Assembly (NCBI GenBank): GCA_028564675.1
Contig: JAOVVO010000286.1
Span: 30,957-94,956 of the forward strand
DNA: 64,000 nucleotides
DNA from: Onchocerca lupi
Lineage: Eukaryota; Nematoda; Chromadorea; Rhabditida; Onchocercidae
Direction: 5' to 3'
The notes beneath the pieces are model-generated. The model searched no databases and was not told where the DNA came from. It was given only the letters and a program-made list of their open reading frames with translations. Of this stretch, positions 13,001 to 24,239 are shown one piece after another (position 1 is the stretch's first letter; every line of letters starts with the position of its first letter). Both the position numbers and the translations under genes were made by a program.

Positions 13001-14037
13001 ATATCCCGCACATGCTAATCGTGAGAATTCTCCTCTTCTATCCAGACGAACGCAGTCAGAAACTGGTGACAGTTTTAACGAAATGTTTTTACGTCTACCA
13101 TCTTCTCCACGTAATTTTTTTTAATCACTCATCGAGTTTTTCCCGAGCCAAATATTTTATATATAAATATTTGTGAAGAAGAGTAGATGAATTTGTAGGA
13201 ATATAAATCTGTTACTATTCAGAGGCAGAAAGGAGAGTATCCACTTCAGTGTCTACAGTAGCTAGACCTTCGAGACCGGTATTCATTAGTGGAGAACATT
13301 TCATCGATTTCTTGGAAAATTTAGAGAATGTTCATGGACTTCATGATAGCGAATCCAGTATATCTCATCGACCGCAATTCCCACCGCCTCCAGTGCCAGC
13401 CAGGTACAAATTTGATTCAAAGTCGAGAATCATGCTTGTATTTGTTGATTCGAGAATATATAGAAACTAGGAGTTAGAATTTTATGTTACGTTGAAGGGC
13501 ATCTCCTGTGCGGCTTCTGCCAGGAAGGCCATCTTTACATTCTTCACCACGTCATCCATTACCTGCACAAACGACAAGGCAGCAGCAACGATCCGGTGAT
13601 GATGAGGGTGAAATTGGCGATGAGTGTAGAATTTGCATGAACTCTAAAGTAAGTTTTTTTTTTTTTGTGGAATTGGTAATGTTAATCAACAAAATGTCAA
13701 ATCAAAACAAAAAAAAAAAAAATTCCTGGCTGTACCGCTATGGGGAATGAATGCAAAGAGTGGTTTGGTTTTAGGTTAGTTTTGTCTCGGTTGCGTATTT
13801 CCTGTGATTTCTTGCCTTTGAAGACTTGCTTAGAAATTGTGTCGTTTAATGGTTGCGTTAGGAGTAATTATTCATAATTTATTGATTTAAAGACCATTTC
13901 AGGTAAATTGTGTAATCTACACATGTGGACATATGTCGATGTGTTTCGAATGTGCAACAGAAACATGGCACTTGAATGGGGAGTGTCCAATATGTCGCAA
14001 GAAAATCGAAGATGTCATCAAAATTTACAAGTCATAA
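7010..14037 (+). CDS. Neuralized-like E3 ubiquitin ligase (two NHR domains + RING)
   Basis: Thirteen exons close in frame to 743 residues: 7010-7253, 9403-9595, 10488-10646, 10735-10964, 11483-11671, 11750-11907, 12054-12252, 12329-12448, 12697-12835, 12977-13110, 13223-13403, 13498-13648, 13903-14037. NHR domain 1 (about residues 112-273) starts LTFHHVHGSNIQILRGG; NHR domain 2 (about 343-500) starts LMFHTVRGKHVSLT. A Ser/Thr/Pro-rich linker leads to a C-terminal C3HC4 RING (about 692-735) with CRIC, CGHMSMCFEC and CPICRKK. In Neuralized proteins the NHR domains bind Notch ligands such as Delta and the RING promotes their ubiquitination and endocytosis at the cell membrane. The start is the first ATG of the open frame; a second ATG at 7040 gives 10 residues fewer. 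Intron 11672-11749 needs a GC donor. A 111-base segment, 9045-9155, may be an extra cassette exon. Confidence 0.95.
8098..8244 (-). CDS. Coding-like antisense segment inside Neuralized intron 1
   Basis: A 48-codon frame, with a few more open codons upstream of its ATG, has balanced protein-like composition (HEENGPEYKNHFKEWVAMSS near its end) unlike the AT-rich intron around it. An AG follows an open stretch at about 8,245-8,270, so it may be a last exon on the minus strand. Neither a family nor an upstream exon was recognised. It lies opposite the long first intron of the Neuralized gene. Confidence 0.35.
   Translation of the reverse strand: MHAPGTTKDLPCSPKTIAGSSIHEENGPEYKNHFKEWVAMSSVGWSSS
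9045..9155 (+). other. Possible cassette exon of the Neuralized gene
   Basis: The segment is flanked by an AG acceptor (after TATTGTT) and a GTTGTA donor. It is 111 bases long, enters and leaves in phase 1, and so fits between exon 1 (ends phase 1 at 7253) and the exon at 9403 without changing the frame. It encodes an acidic/polar stretch including LPLVDDSFIDPLRQISLN. It would add 37 residues before NHR domain 1. Confidence 0.4.
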
Positions 14038-15182
14038 CTTCGTCTCTATCGTATGGCTATCTCTTAAATTTTTGGTTATATTTTCTCTTTCCATTATCTG
14101 TAAATCGCTTAATCTTTATAGAAAACTCTTTCAGTGTCTTTAATCAATGGTCATTTCCTTCTGTTTCAATGTGTTCTTTTACAAAATCATCGGTGTTTAT
14201 CGAAACTTCTCAAGTTATACATGAGAGAAACCTGATTTTATTCACTGAATCTTAGAGATAATTCTTTTTCTCATACTTTATCTTTTTCGCTTTTCTTTTC
14301 CTTCACCTCTTAATTTATCAAAATATAGTTAATTTACTTACGTAGGTTGTGCGATCATTACGGTCATTTTTCATAGTTGATAAATATTTTTGTTTTGCGG
14401 CATCATCGTCTCATCAATCTTCACTGTTGTGATAGGAATAATCAGTTATTCTCGAATTGATTCGATTCTACACTGCGAAAAAGATATTTTGGGCTGTTTC
14501 AAATTTTGATCACTTGTTTATGAAACACGTTGAATACTAAATTTTACAATGGAATGTGTAAGTGAAATGTGATTTGCAAATTTATTTCCTAATTGTTAAT
14601 TACTAATAACATTTTTATATTTCATCGTGCAAGTCATGGTGGATTGTTGCAGATTATGGAAGAGTACAGAGAGTTGCTTTTATTATTCAACCGTATCCTG
14701 GGTAGCTTTTGATCAGATGTTTAAATTATCAAATGTACTGTTCATTTTTTATTTTATGGAATTTCTCGAAGTGCATAATATAGTATTGCAATCAAATCCC
14801 GGTATGTTTTAATATTTTACTGTTGTATATTCGTTCTTTCCCTTGGCATTCTTTTAATTTTTCAGTTGTATAGATTATTAGTGCGATTAAATTTCGTGCT
14901 CTATTTATCTATAAAATATTTACTCATTGCTTGTATACAAGCATGATCCTTCTTATGATTAATTAACTCACGCAGTTCTCATCCATTTTTGTCACTAACT
15001 GGAATTTATGATTTATCAATGTGTTATTGGGATGTTTTGTGACTTAAGATGCTCCACTGACATGATGAAATTTAGTAGCATGTTGTTCAGAAATTTCGAA
15101 GTCCAGAAGCTGAAATTGTGGATATAATAAATGCACCTGCCTGCTTCATTTACCTAATTTTGATCTGTATGCTATTTATTAT
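14038..15182. other. Region 3' of the Neuralized gene
   Basis: AT-rich, with the 3' untranslated region of the Neuralized gene at the left. Short open frames here (for example 14,627-14,812) are hydrophobic and lack support. Confidence 0.4.
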
Positions 15183-15557
15183 TTATTGCACTGATGGATT
15201 TTGTGGGAGCCTGTCTTGAAATCTAATTTTTGCATATTTTTTGGTCTGAATTGTAAATTTTGTTTCGGACGATGCTTTCACACTTGTTTTGGATCTTTCA
15301 GTTGAAAGTCTCTCTTTGTATTTGACGGCTTTCAACTGGCTTGACAGTTCGCTTTCATTTGAGTGTCTATCCTTTGGTGCTAAATTTTTAATTTGCTTTT
15401 GGCTCTGTAAGTTTTCACATACGTGTACCTCTGCCTGTACTTCTGTGTTCCTTTTATGCGATGGATTTGCAGCAGACGGTATCGTTGGGTCTGCCGTGTC
15501 GTAAATATTGCCATTATTTCCCTGTTTTATACTGCTACCATTACAAAACGGTAACAT
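15183..15557 (-). CDS. Hydrophilic ORF, unknown
   Basis: A 124-residue ATG-to-stop frame rich in Lys, Ser, Glu, Gln and Asn, with no hydrophobic segment; it looks like a disordered or nuclear-type sequence. A T-rich tract ending in CCAG abuts the ATG directly, so the ATG lies just inside a potential cis- or trans-splice acceptor. That makes a real exon or short gene plausible. No domain or family is recognised, and no downstream exon is needed because the frame ends in a stop. Confidence 0.4.
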   Translation of the reverse strand: MLPFCNGSSIKQGNNGNIYDTADPTIPSAANPSHKRNTEVQAEVHVCENLQSQKQIKNLAPKDRHSNESELSSQLKAVKYKERLSTERSKTSVKASSETKFTIQTKKYAKIRFQDRLPQNPSVQ

Positions 15558-16100
15558 CTGGATGATATGTATTTTGTATAAACGTGAAGTGTCTTCACTT
15601 CATGCCTGTCTTTTTTGAGATATCACTGATACCATTAAAACGCATTATCACTGTCATTATTATTATCCGTTGTCTGAAACGCATCACCTCAGTTAGATAA
15701 AAATAACATTCAAAACGAATTATTGTTGTCATTGCATTCGACTTTGATTGCATTTTTGAATTTATGAAGTTTCTTATATAAATTATACTCTAAACAATAA
15801 CGGTACTATGGAACATCCCATGTAACGAAAAAGTTATGGCGCTACAACGATATACATTAGAAAATATCGAATTACGTTGCATTAATATGGGGCGTTTTTC
15901 GGAGATGTTTTAATTTTTTGGATTACAGCTTTTAGCGAAGTTAACTGAAGAGAGGTTTGCATGCAATTTTGAATTTGTGATACACTATTTTTACAGAAGA
16001 GTTCTGACAAGACCAATAAAATAATTTTCACGAAATAAAAGTTGGTAAAGGCGGATTGTCAAAGGAAAATTGGAAAATAAAATAATTACAAAATTTAGAT
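15558..16100. other. No recognised feature
   Basis: AT-rich sequence between the hydrophilic ORF and the Helitron tail. No exon or repeat is supported. Confidence 0.4.
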
Positions 16101-16116
16101 AATTGTCAGGTGTATC

Positions 16117-16136
16117 CGGCCACACAAGTGTGGCCG
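16117..16136. repeat. Perfect inverted repeat near the Helitron 3' end
   Basis: Arms CGGCCACAC and GTGTGGCCG are separated by AA. Helitrons usually carry a GC-rich hairpin just inside their 3' end, and this one lies on the correct side of the helicase remnant. The exact element end was not located. Confidence 0.55.
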
Positions 16137-16569
16137 TTCCAGCTAGTCTATATAAATAAAGGTGTAAACGTTTGTTCAAAATCTTGAATCCCCGAAAGTT
16201 CTTATCGATTAGTTTGAAATTTTGGTACAACCTTGCATTCAAATGCGCGCATGTTTTTATATATCTTTTATATACACGCGTTGCTGTTGCTAAGTCTGGT
16301 TAAATGGAAAATGTTCGGGAGAAGAACTGATCGAATTGTAATTTAGATTGTAATCTGGTTGGATTGGGGATTGCTTCTTCTTGCTATTGTGATTCGGCTA
16401 GGTCAGTGATAGGTGTCGACAAAGTCTTCTATTCTTGAATGACAGATACGAATCCTGTTGAGAAAGCTTTATTGATTGATAGAAGAGTAATTTTTCGTAA
16501 CAAGTATCAGAGAATATCCAGGCGAATTGCTTAGTGGGTTATTCTTTCCTTCATCGCTAGTATAAATAC

Positions 16570-16900
16570 CATTCAATTGAACTGTCGGATTGTTGCTACC
16601 GCTGAACTCCGCTTTGATTCTCGCTTTGAACTCCGAATTGTTCCTCTTGTTGTATCGGTGAAAGAACCCCGAACTTAAATTCTGGCTCCAAATTCTGTCC
16701 TTTTAAATCCTTTCAAGGCTTCTCCCCTTGATCTCCTTCATGTCGCCTCTAGATTAGTTGTCCTCACTTTGTTCATCTGGGAATTGGGGCATTTTGGCAG
16801 TAAACATGTTTATCGTCTCTTTGAAACTATGCCGCGCCACTCGACCTTTAGCACTCCTTGTTTACAATAATTGTCATAGAGCTATTTAACATCTTTTGGC
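16570..16900 (-). repeat. Solo LTR-like fragment, BEL/Pao family
   Basis: This segment aligns by eye, with many substitutions, to the reverse complement of about 24,265-24,530. A shared block is TGTCCTTTTAAATCCTTTC, followed by similar sequence around TGATCTCC, TCTAGATTAG / TCTATAGATTAG and TTTTGGCAGTAAA / TTTTGGCGGTAAA. It has no internal coding region of its own, so it looks like a solo LTR or an LTR remnant. Confidence 0.65.
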
Positions 16901-17070
16901 TTTCGACGACAGAAAAGAAAGGAACAAGAAAGCGCACGTTTCTAATATATTTAATTTCACAATGCTTGTGGTATACAATATTTTCTGTTATTCCATTGTC
17001 TGCGTAGATATAGAGATTGTCTGTTTTGCCGACTTGAAAACACGCAACGTATAATTGTCCATATGAGCAG

Positions 17071-17830
17071 TCACGTGCCTAGATCTAAACCGCACAATTC
17101 TAAAAATTGGCCCTGAATTTTGCTGACGGTGATTGCAAATGTCAATCGAATTAAGAATTGCAATAATCTCTTAAATTGAAATGGCATATACGTTGGAATC
17201 ATAAGAATGTGAAGAATGAGGACATCTTCACCTTCGAAAGGTCCTGTCGAGATTGTTGTTTCTACGACGTTGCTCATTAATTTCTTTACTGCAAGCCGCG
17301 TGCCGTTGCAAAGTTCTGGCTGGTTGACATTTCGCAATTTGATAGCTGGCACGCTAATTTTCAACTGCAACATATGTGGTGGCATTCCTGGTAGATCAAG
17401 TGAATTCAAAAATTCTGTTGGATAATTAACCGTTTCATCTGCTTCCATAACAATGTCGACGGACTTGTATGGGACTACCTTGCTTTGAATGTTAAACTGA
17501 ATGATACTGTTAAGTTCGGTTTGAAATATTTTAATTTTTTTTATTATGCCTTTTTTCTTGGCCGCAAGAATAGTTCGTTCACTCAGCTAATCTTGATTCT
17601 TATAATTGGTTTGAATACTGGGTAATACTTTTTCAACCAATTATTCTTGTGACGTCACTAAATTACAGAAATAATGAGGCAGTGAAATTTGTCCTGAAGT
17701 CAGATCAATCGGCACCTTTCTGTTCCTAATTTTCAGCAGTTGATGTGAGAATATTTCAGCAATTGCTAGGCACGCATATTCATGGTTAATTTTAGCGTTT
17801 TTACGCCTCGCCACAAAGTAAGAATTGACT
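17071..17830 (-). pseudogene. Helitron Pif1-like helicase remnant (C-terminal part)
   Basis: Translation gives the conserved C-terminal blocks of Helitron helicases: a PIDLTSGQISLPHYFCNLV-like block, then VLPSIQTNYKNQD, SERTILAAK, VPYKSVDIVMEADE, NYPTEFLNSLDLPGMPP, LCNGTRLAVKKL and ITVSKIQGQFLELCGLDL. In this family they belong to a Pif1-type superfamily 1 helicase that unwinds DNA during rolling-circle transposition. Two stops interrupt the frame: TAG at 17,587-17,589, where the family has Trp, and TAA at 17,641-17,643. The N-terminal Walker motifs and the Rep domain are absent. The intact part from 17,448 downward is only a fragment, so I call it a pseudogene. Confidence 0.88.
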
Positions 17831-17849
17831 TGTGACTAAACTTGAGCTT

Positions 17850-17985
17850 GAACTCCCACTGCCGTCTAAATGTATAACTAAAACTGACTCAAGTTCCGAA
17901 ATCCTAACCTTTTAAATCCTTCAAGGCTTCTCTTCCAGTATATCGGTTTGTAATTGGTTGACCTCACACTTTATTGTAGAAAGTA
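17850..17985 (-). repeat. Second, truncated LTR-like fragment
   Basis: It shares CCTTTTAAATCCTTCAAGGC and flanking sequence with the copy at about 16,700, in the same orientation. The helicase remnant lies between the two copies. Shorter and more diverged than the other two LTR copies. Confidence 0.5.
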
Positions 17986-20900
17986 GGCATGGTCAATAGA
18001 TTCAGTCCGCTCACTTACTTTTACCTGTCAGAAGTATGACAGGTAAAAAAAAAACTGGGTGTATCTAAATAGAAACACATGCATATTCGAATGCAACATT
18101 GTATCGAAATTTCAGAGCAATCGGTGAAGAATTTGCAATGTTGTGTCAAAAGCCGAACGAACATTTACATTTGTATTTAGTATTTACATAGATTATCTAA
18201 AGTAGGCAAAATCAGAGATTTCTGACACTTTTTGACTTATTCGTTTTTGTATATAAATTTTTTGGACCAATTTTTCCCGTTTATATATATAAAAATTCCC
18301 AATTTCTATTTTTTCCAATTTCGAGCACAGGTGTTCCTGACATCTTGGCCTTGTTTTTATGCGGTTTCTGTATTTGTTATCACGGCAGAATATATATAGG
18401 AAATAAAGTTGTAAAGTTATGCACTTTCTGAGATATGGAAATTTATAATTCATTGCATCTATGCTTACACTTCGATAGTATTTGGCTAATTATGCTGGAA
18501 AAATTGTCTTGTGGCACAGTCGAAACTATGCATTTTTTACGCGATAGCTGTGCATGTTAGATTATGGCATAGATTAGAGCTAACAGGAAATGATTACACT
18601 TGCAAAAATGTTGCTAATCATTTGCATTACGAGCAAAAAATCACTTTCCGCATTCGGTTGTTCCGACAAATTATTATATTTCTTCACTTTCAACTCAGTA
18701 ATGATAAATTTGTTATCTTCAATGCAGCATGAAAGTAAATAAGAAGGAGGAGACAAATTCATTCTCATTATAATCCATCGATCTCTTGTTTTTCTAAGTT
18801 AATTGTTCTGATGTCGGATTTGTCTTAACTTTCAAACTTATGGAATAAATTTGCGCTTTTGCCGTTTTTATTTCAGTTTTTAATTTTCTTTTAATCCCAA
18901 TCAAAATATAAATAATACGATTTGATAGGAAAGGGGGATTCTAGCCCAGCAAATTTACCAGTGAGAAAAGCGCCATATTTTATTTGAAAAAACATTGGTC
19001 AGAAACGATTTTATGGAAATAAGACAACATTTAAAAGACGAAGGAGCAAACAGTTCTTTGTCAAAATCATAAAATAACTTGCTTTCTTAATTTCTAGCTC
19101 TTTTAAGCCTCTTTCATTATTGTAAATACAAAAAAATTTTGCGTTATCCAGAGGTGTTTACTGCAACATATTGAAATATGAAATAAAATCTAGCCTACAA
19201 ACTCACAAAATAAATGATTCTAATTCGAATAATCAGAACTGATTATTCCAATTAGGAGGAATCGGTAGAACCTGCTTATAGTCCTCTTTTGAGTGCATAA
19301 CAGCAGCGTCGTTACAAATTTTCGCAGTCTTGCGACTGCATGTTAAACTAAATCTGAAATTAGCATATTTCAAATGGTTGTTATGAGGCCTGAATTTGCT
19401 ATGAAATTTGTTACATTCATCATTATGGCTGACACACATCCTTCGAGTTTTAATATGCTATTTATATGTTTATTTGGTAAATCACGTGCTAGTTGTATTC
19501 CACATACACACTATTTCTCTTTCCTGTGAGGCGTATTCAGAAAATTCTCTGAAAGGAAAACTCTATCTGCGATTCTTTTACTTCATTCATTATATCATTA
19601 CGATGGATCACAGCATATTTCAAGATATATTTGCTTCATTTACCATTTCAAAATCTGTGCATTAAATGCAGAATTGATAGACTCGTAACAGGCAGCAAAC
19701 TACCCGCTTAACGCCCAACAACGCTATGATAGTGCAAATGTAAGTACGAAGTGGATCATGGTTTGCTTTGAAAGCTCTTCTCGAGCAAATGTTAAGCCTA
19801 AGCATATTATCATTTTTTTTATTTCGAATATTTATTATTGCGTGAATATTGATGCCAAGTGCTGCTGGCCACTGATTTTTTGCCTTTTGTCTTTCCCTTC
19901 AAAAGAATGGGAATTTCGAAACAGATTTTCAAAACTTATCAGTTATGGAACCTATATGCATAGAATTTTTTCTCTACAAATCAAGATGATCGCTAGCACC
20001 AATAAAAATGATTTGCTGTATATTTAGTTTTTTCTTTTTTCTTTTTTTTTTTTTTCAAATCATTAACGAGCTGAAAATAGTAAAGATTCAGTAATGTTGC
20101 ATTTGCAGGAAGTCTTTTACCTTAAAACATATAATCGTCAAGCCTTTCACTGCAAACATAACAATGTTAATAGACAATGTGCCTGATGGATCGTTGTTTT
20201 CGCATTCGTCCAATCTCATCTTTTTTTGATTACCTTAATGTTGCGATGCAAATTACTAAACAAAGATAGCTTTGTAGAAATATTTATTGTGGCTGGATTT
20301 TCAGTAGCAATTTGGTTGCTTTCCTTATTCCGAACCACTCCATTTTTAAGCTTTACTAAATTTACTACTTGTAATATTCTGAAGGTTCGCTCCTTTTCAG
20401 TAAGATTTTCCGATGACCAAATAACTTTCTTGGAAATAAAGTACTGCTTATGAGCTATATGGCGAATAAGTACATTTCTGTAATATCTGACCGATCAGTG
20501 ACCTCAATTTTCATTTGATATTGAGCTTTACATTCTTTTTCTTATATTCAGTGCCTTATAAAAAAGGAAGAACGTATTTTTTATGCAGAATGATAGGCTG
20601 ATGATTTATTGAATGTCGCATTGCTCAATATGTCAACTGCTTTTAATTTCTTTAATTTCGAGGTGGCAAATTAAATGATGAGAGCTAAAGTCTTGGAAAA
20701 TAGAATGGAGTATGAAATCAGAATGGTGATACTGTTACCTTCATTTGCATATTAGGAATTCAATATTTGTGCAGGCATAGGATCTACATCACGAAATACA
20801 TTTTCAGAATGAGGTCATTTTCTCACACTTCGATATAGTGAAAGCAACAATATGAATAAAATTAATTATGCTGCAATCAAATGGTAAAGCCCGACTTCTT

Positions 20901-21550
20901 ATCTAATATCTGTCAGCAAAAATGAAGAAATCAAATCTTGATAGGGGTAAATAATGTAAGTGGTATTAATTCATACAGCAGTAAAGCTTGTTTGAACATA
21001 AGATTTGTCGATTGCCTCCACTTATGATTTGCAAGCAACAAGATGTGATTCTTTTAACTGATACTAAACGTTACAATGTCTGTTTTCGTATTTTTCCTCT
21101 TTTGATTCGTATGTTTACTGTATGTTTACTTTGCAGCAATATTAAGCTTGTCCAAACTTCCATAACCTCACAGTGGTAAAAGTGCAGCTAACTGAGAAGC
21201 TAAATTGCTGGCTGAAAAATTACTTTTGGTAAATGTATGAGGATATCCTAGTTTTGATTCAAAAATGCATCCTCATTTCTCCAAAGGTACAGAGATAGAT
21301 AAAACGAGCGTTTTATTTTAACGTTGCCATTTTTTACGATATTAGCAAACATTATCTCAACGAAGGGAAAGATTCTGAAGCTCCTCAGCGAAATGAAAGG
21401 GACAGATCGGGAATCAATCGGCTAACATATAAAAGACGAAAATCAAAATGAACGTACGAAATTGAAAGGGTATTATTGATGACAAGATGGGAAGAATTGA
21501 ATTATATGTCGAGACGAGATGCTTTCCCTCTTTTTTTTTTTTTTTTTTTT
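17986..21550. other. Long AT-rich stretch without recognised genes
   Basis: About 3.5 kb with only short, compositionally AT-driven frames. No exon pairs, RNA genes or clear repeats were found. Confidence 0.4.
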
Positions 21551-21952
21551 TTAACGATAAGTGGCTAATTTCCTGGAAAAGATTCCATCACAATGGCAAA
21601 AGAAAGAGGGAAAGAAATACACAGACATCGTGGAAGATAAGGAGGGAATTTTGAACTTAATAAATGAAGGAAAGGAAGCGTTGTTAATCTTGGCTCTATA
21701 CAAGTAGGGTGCTGAAACCGCAGTTGAACGCATAAAAAAGTACATAGAAAGTCCAAAAACCAAACGAATCAAAGAGAAATAACCCAGACGGCTCGCCAAA
21801 CAACGGTAAATTTGCGCCAATTATCACTGACAGTCTTCATAGAGATCCTCGAAAATAGAGGGAATTTTGGAGCAACTTTGAAGCAACAATACATGAACAA
21901 GATCTCGCGAACATACAGAAGCTAAGCTACTTACTTTCCTGCTTGGAAACAG

Positions 21953-22321
21953 ATGTCTCAAGAGTATGATGGATACAATGTCGAATCAGAAAGCTATAAC
22001 ATTATTAGACAATTATTAATGGAGAGTTTCGGCAACACATCGGCGATCAAGAGTTCGCTATACTGCGAATTTGAAGATATCAAAAGAAATGACCGAGACT
22101 GGGAAGAAATAACTGAAGCAGTTGAACGGATTCTTCGACAATTAAAAGTCATACGGGAAAACTTGGATCAGTCGAATGTGCAAACGACTATCAAGAAAAA
22201 ATTATTCCGGTGGATTTTAGCGAATGTGTATGAACGAAAACCGAAAGATGAATTTCGGTCAACCGAGAAACTAAGAAGCTGCTTAAGGAAAATAGCAAGG
22301 ATTGAAGAAGACATTGCTTGA
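21953..22321 (+). pseudogene. BEL/Pao gag (DUF1759-type) remnant
   Basis: This 122-residue open segment is the longest intact piece of a gag protein of the BEL/Pao type, a structural particle protein. The block YNIIRQLLMESFG matches the family pattern in which this motif precedes a helical region. Homologous sequence continues upstream of 21,953 in other frames, with stops, so gag is broken. It ends at a TGA, and the following zinc-knuckle part is in another frame. Confidence 0.7.
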
Positions 22322-22547
22322 ATCCAAACATGCAATTCCAAATTCAGAAAGAAACCAGTGCACGCCAAAAACAAATCTACAATTGCGGGGGACAGAAAAA
22401 GGAGAATGCTCGCCCTAATCGTAGCAAAGCGGCAGATCAAACGACAGAGGCACGAAAGAAGTCGAAAAAAGGAGTCCAAACCGAGGCTCAGCTAAAAGAA
22501 GAAGCTCTTCTTGTACATTTTGTAACAAGGACCATTTGGGATGATGA

Positions 22548-22835
22548 ATGCCGAATCTATCCCACCGCAAAATACGGATGGAACATCTAAGAGAAAATAA
22601 AACTTGCCCCAATTATCTTCAACCAGGACATAAGGTAGCAGAATGCAGCAGATGGAAACGTTCATGTTACCATTGCAAAGGTTCTCATAATAGTGCATTA
22701 TGTCACATAAAACATGAAAATGGCATACAGGATCCTGGACAAACCCAAAAGAAGATGCAACTAACAACTACAACCCATTCAATACCAAAGGAAAGGATCA
22801 AGGAGAAAAGAAAGTCTTGTTCTTGTGCAAAGTAA
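22548..22835 (+). pseudogene. Retrotransposon zinc-knuckle segment
   Basis: Two consecutive Cys/His knuckles are visible, the nucleic-acid binding part at the end of gag. The first lacks its usual second cysteine (CPNY where CxxC is expected). The second keeps CYHC, His and a final Cys. The segment overlaps the protease frame and is out of frame with the gag piece upstream. Confidence 0.65.
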
Positions 22836-23062
22836 TCAAAGTGGTCAATCCAAAATTGCCAGAAATCCAAGAACAGGCCCTAGCATTATTCGATATCGGC
22901 TCGCAATTATCCATTTTCTCCAAGGATCTAGCTAATCGACTTAACCTACAAGATACCGATGAAGAAGAATTTCATATCGCTTCATTTGATAACAAGATGT
23001 CAAAACCATGCCTTACAACCAAAGCAGAAATTAGAGGAAGAATGGAAGAAAGAAAGTTATGA
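22817..23062 (+). pseudogene. Retrotransposon aspartic protease (DUF1758-type) remnant
   Basis: The frame contains LALFDIGSQLSIF, matching the active-site region of BEL/Pao proteases, with Ile where Ser or Thr usually sits between Asp and Gly. It is cut by a stop at 23,060 before the rest of pol. The polymerase and integrase domains expected downstream are absent. Confidence 0.65.
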
Positions 23063-23390
23063 GACTTGAGGCCAATATGTTGGACTACTTGACAAAAAAT
23101 TACAAGTAGTTAATTTAAATAACTACGATCTATCTTCAAAAATAAACAAGACCAACTGAATAGTCTAAAGAGTTATTGGAAGAAGCTTGATAGCGCTGAC
23201 ATCAGGGCTGACTACTTTAAATTCATCCAGCTAAGCAAAGTTCAACAACAACTGAAGTGGAACACTAAACATAATTGTCCCTTAAAGTTAGTCTCAAGTT
23301 TTAATTCAGTAATCAATACGAAGATGTCGAATGATAAGAGCAAGTTGCGGTATCCTCTACAATAAAAGGATGAGCAGGTGGTTCCACAAG

Positions 23391-23540
23391 ACAATAAAAG
23401 ATTCTCAACAAGAAAGCAGGGTCACCAAACCGAAAACTTAGATCTAATTTTGTATGATCGAAGGCAATAAAGATTCTATATAAGAAAGCAGAACTGGGTC
23501 GCCAAGCCGAGAATTCAAATCCAATGTTGTATGAGTGGGA
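23391..23540 (+). repeat. Imperfect two-copy tandem repeat, unit about 73 bp
   Basis: The copies start at about 23,391 and 23,464. Both contain CAATAAA(A)GATTCT, AAGAAAGCAG, GGTC.CCAA.CCGA and TTGTATGA. The repeat lies in the disrupted part of the retrotransposon after the protease. Confidence 0.7.
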
Positions 23541-23860
23541 ACAAGGACGTACGCAATCAGATGAGAAAATGTACAGAATCCTTACAACAGCTCGAAGAAA
23601 TTCTGGCAAAAAAAGAAATAAAATTAAACGAAAAATTTGAAGAATCATTATCACAAATTCAGAAACTCATGGATAGCTTATCAGACGCATGACAAAGAGC
23701 TGAAAATGAAATATAAAAATGGTAGACTGAGGTATATTCGATATGACCCAAACTCAACAATTGAAATATGCTGAAGACACAACTGTTGGCAACTAATGAA
23801 CGGAGAGAATCATTGAAAGTTCGGAATTAATTCAGAATTAACTTTCGTATCTTAATATTT

Positions 23861-23905
23861 TGATCATTGGCATTAATTCAAAATCAGAATTAATGCCGAT
23901 GATCA
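23861..23905. repeat. Hairpin-forming inverted repeat
   Basis: Arms of 19 bases (TGATCATTGGCATTAATTC and GAATTAATGCCGATGATCA) match at 18 of 19 positions around a 7-base loop. It lies in the non-coding 3' part of the degenerate retrotransposon. Confidence 0.8.
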
Positions 23906-24239
23906 GAAGATTAAAATGAGAAGTCTGAACACACAAATCCGATGTCAAGAGAGGAAGAGATGGAGAATCAAGTAGAAATGCCAAGCGGAAGATTCTTCAA
24001 CAGACCCGTGAATATACTGTGCCCTTTAGAAATCAACGACGATAAGGGCTTAAGAATTTTGTAAATAAAATTCGGGAAATCGACGCAAAAATTCGAACAA
24101 GAAGAACCCATTGCCCTTCGAACCAAAAGTGTTACCAAATGATGAATTCAAACAGAAACAAAATACCTTTCGTTATACCCCCTGAAGGCCTCAGTCTTCT
24201 TTCGGTTGGGGATTTTCGGAAAAATAGGAAAGATGAATT

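Larger units (their letters stand above)
16100..17830 (-). mobile_element. Decayed Helitron (3' half), interrupted by an LTR-like insert
   Basis: The minus strand carries a Pif1-type helicase remnant (17,071 to about 17,830). About 0.9 kb further on is a tail resembling the non-coding 3' part of animal Helitrons, ending near a 9-base-arm hairpin (16,117-16,136). The stretch between, about 16,570-16,900, is homologous to the LTR near 24.4 kb, so a retroelement LTR appears to have inserted in the Helitron. The Rep nuclease part was not found. The element is inactive because of in-frame stops. Confidence 0.7.

Noticed and set aside
15289..15504. Plus-strand frame rich in Cys and Phe
   Set aside because: Antisense shadow of the hydrophilic minus-strand frame at 15,183-15,557.
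17216..17425. Plus-strand frame opposite the Helitron helicase
   Set aside because: It is the antisense of conserved helicase codons on the minus strand.
21551..21820. Minus-strand frames at the start of the retrotransposon
   Set aside because: Antisense to degenerate gag-like sequence on the plus strand.
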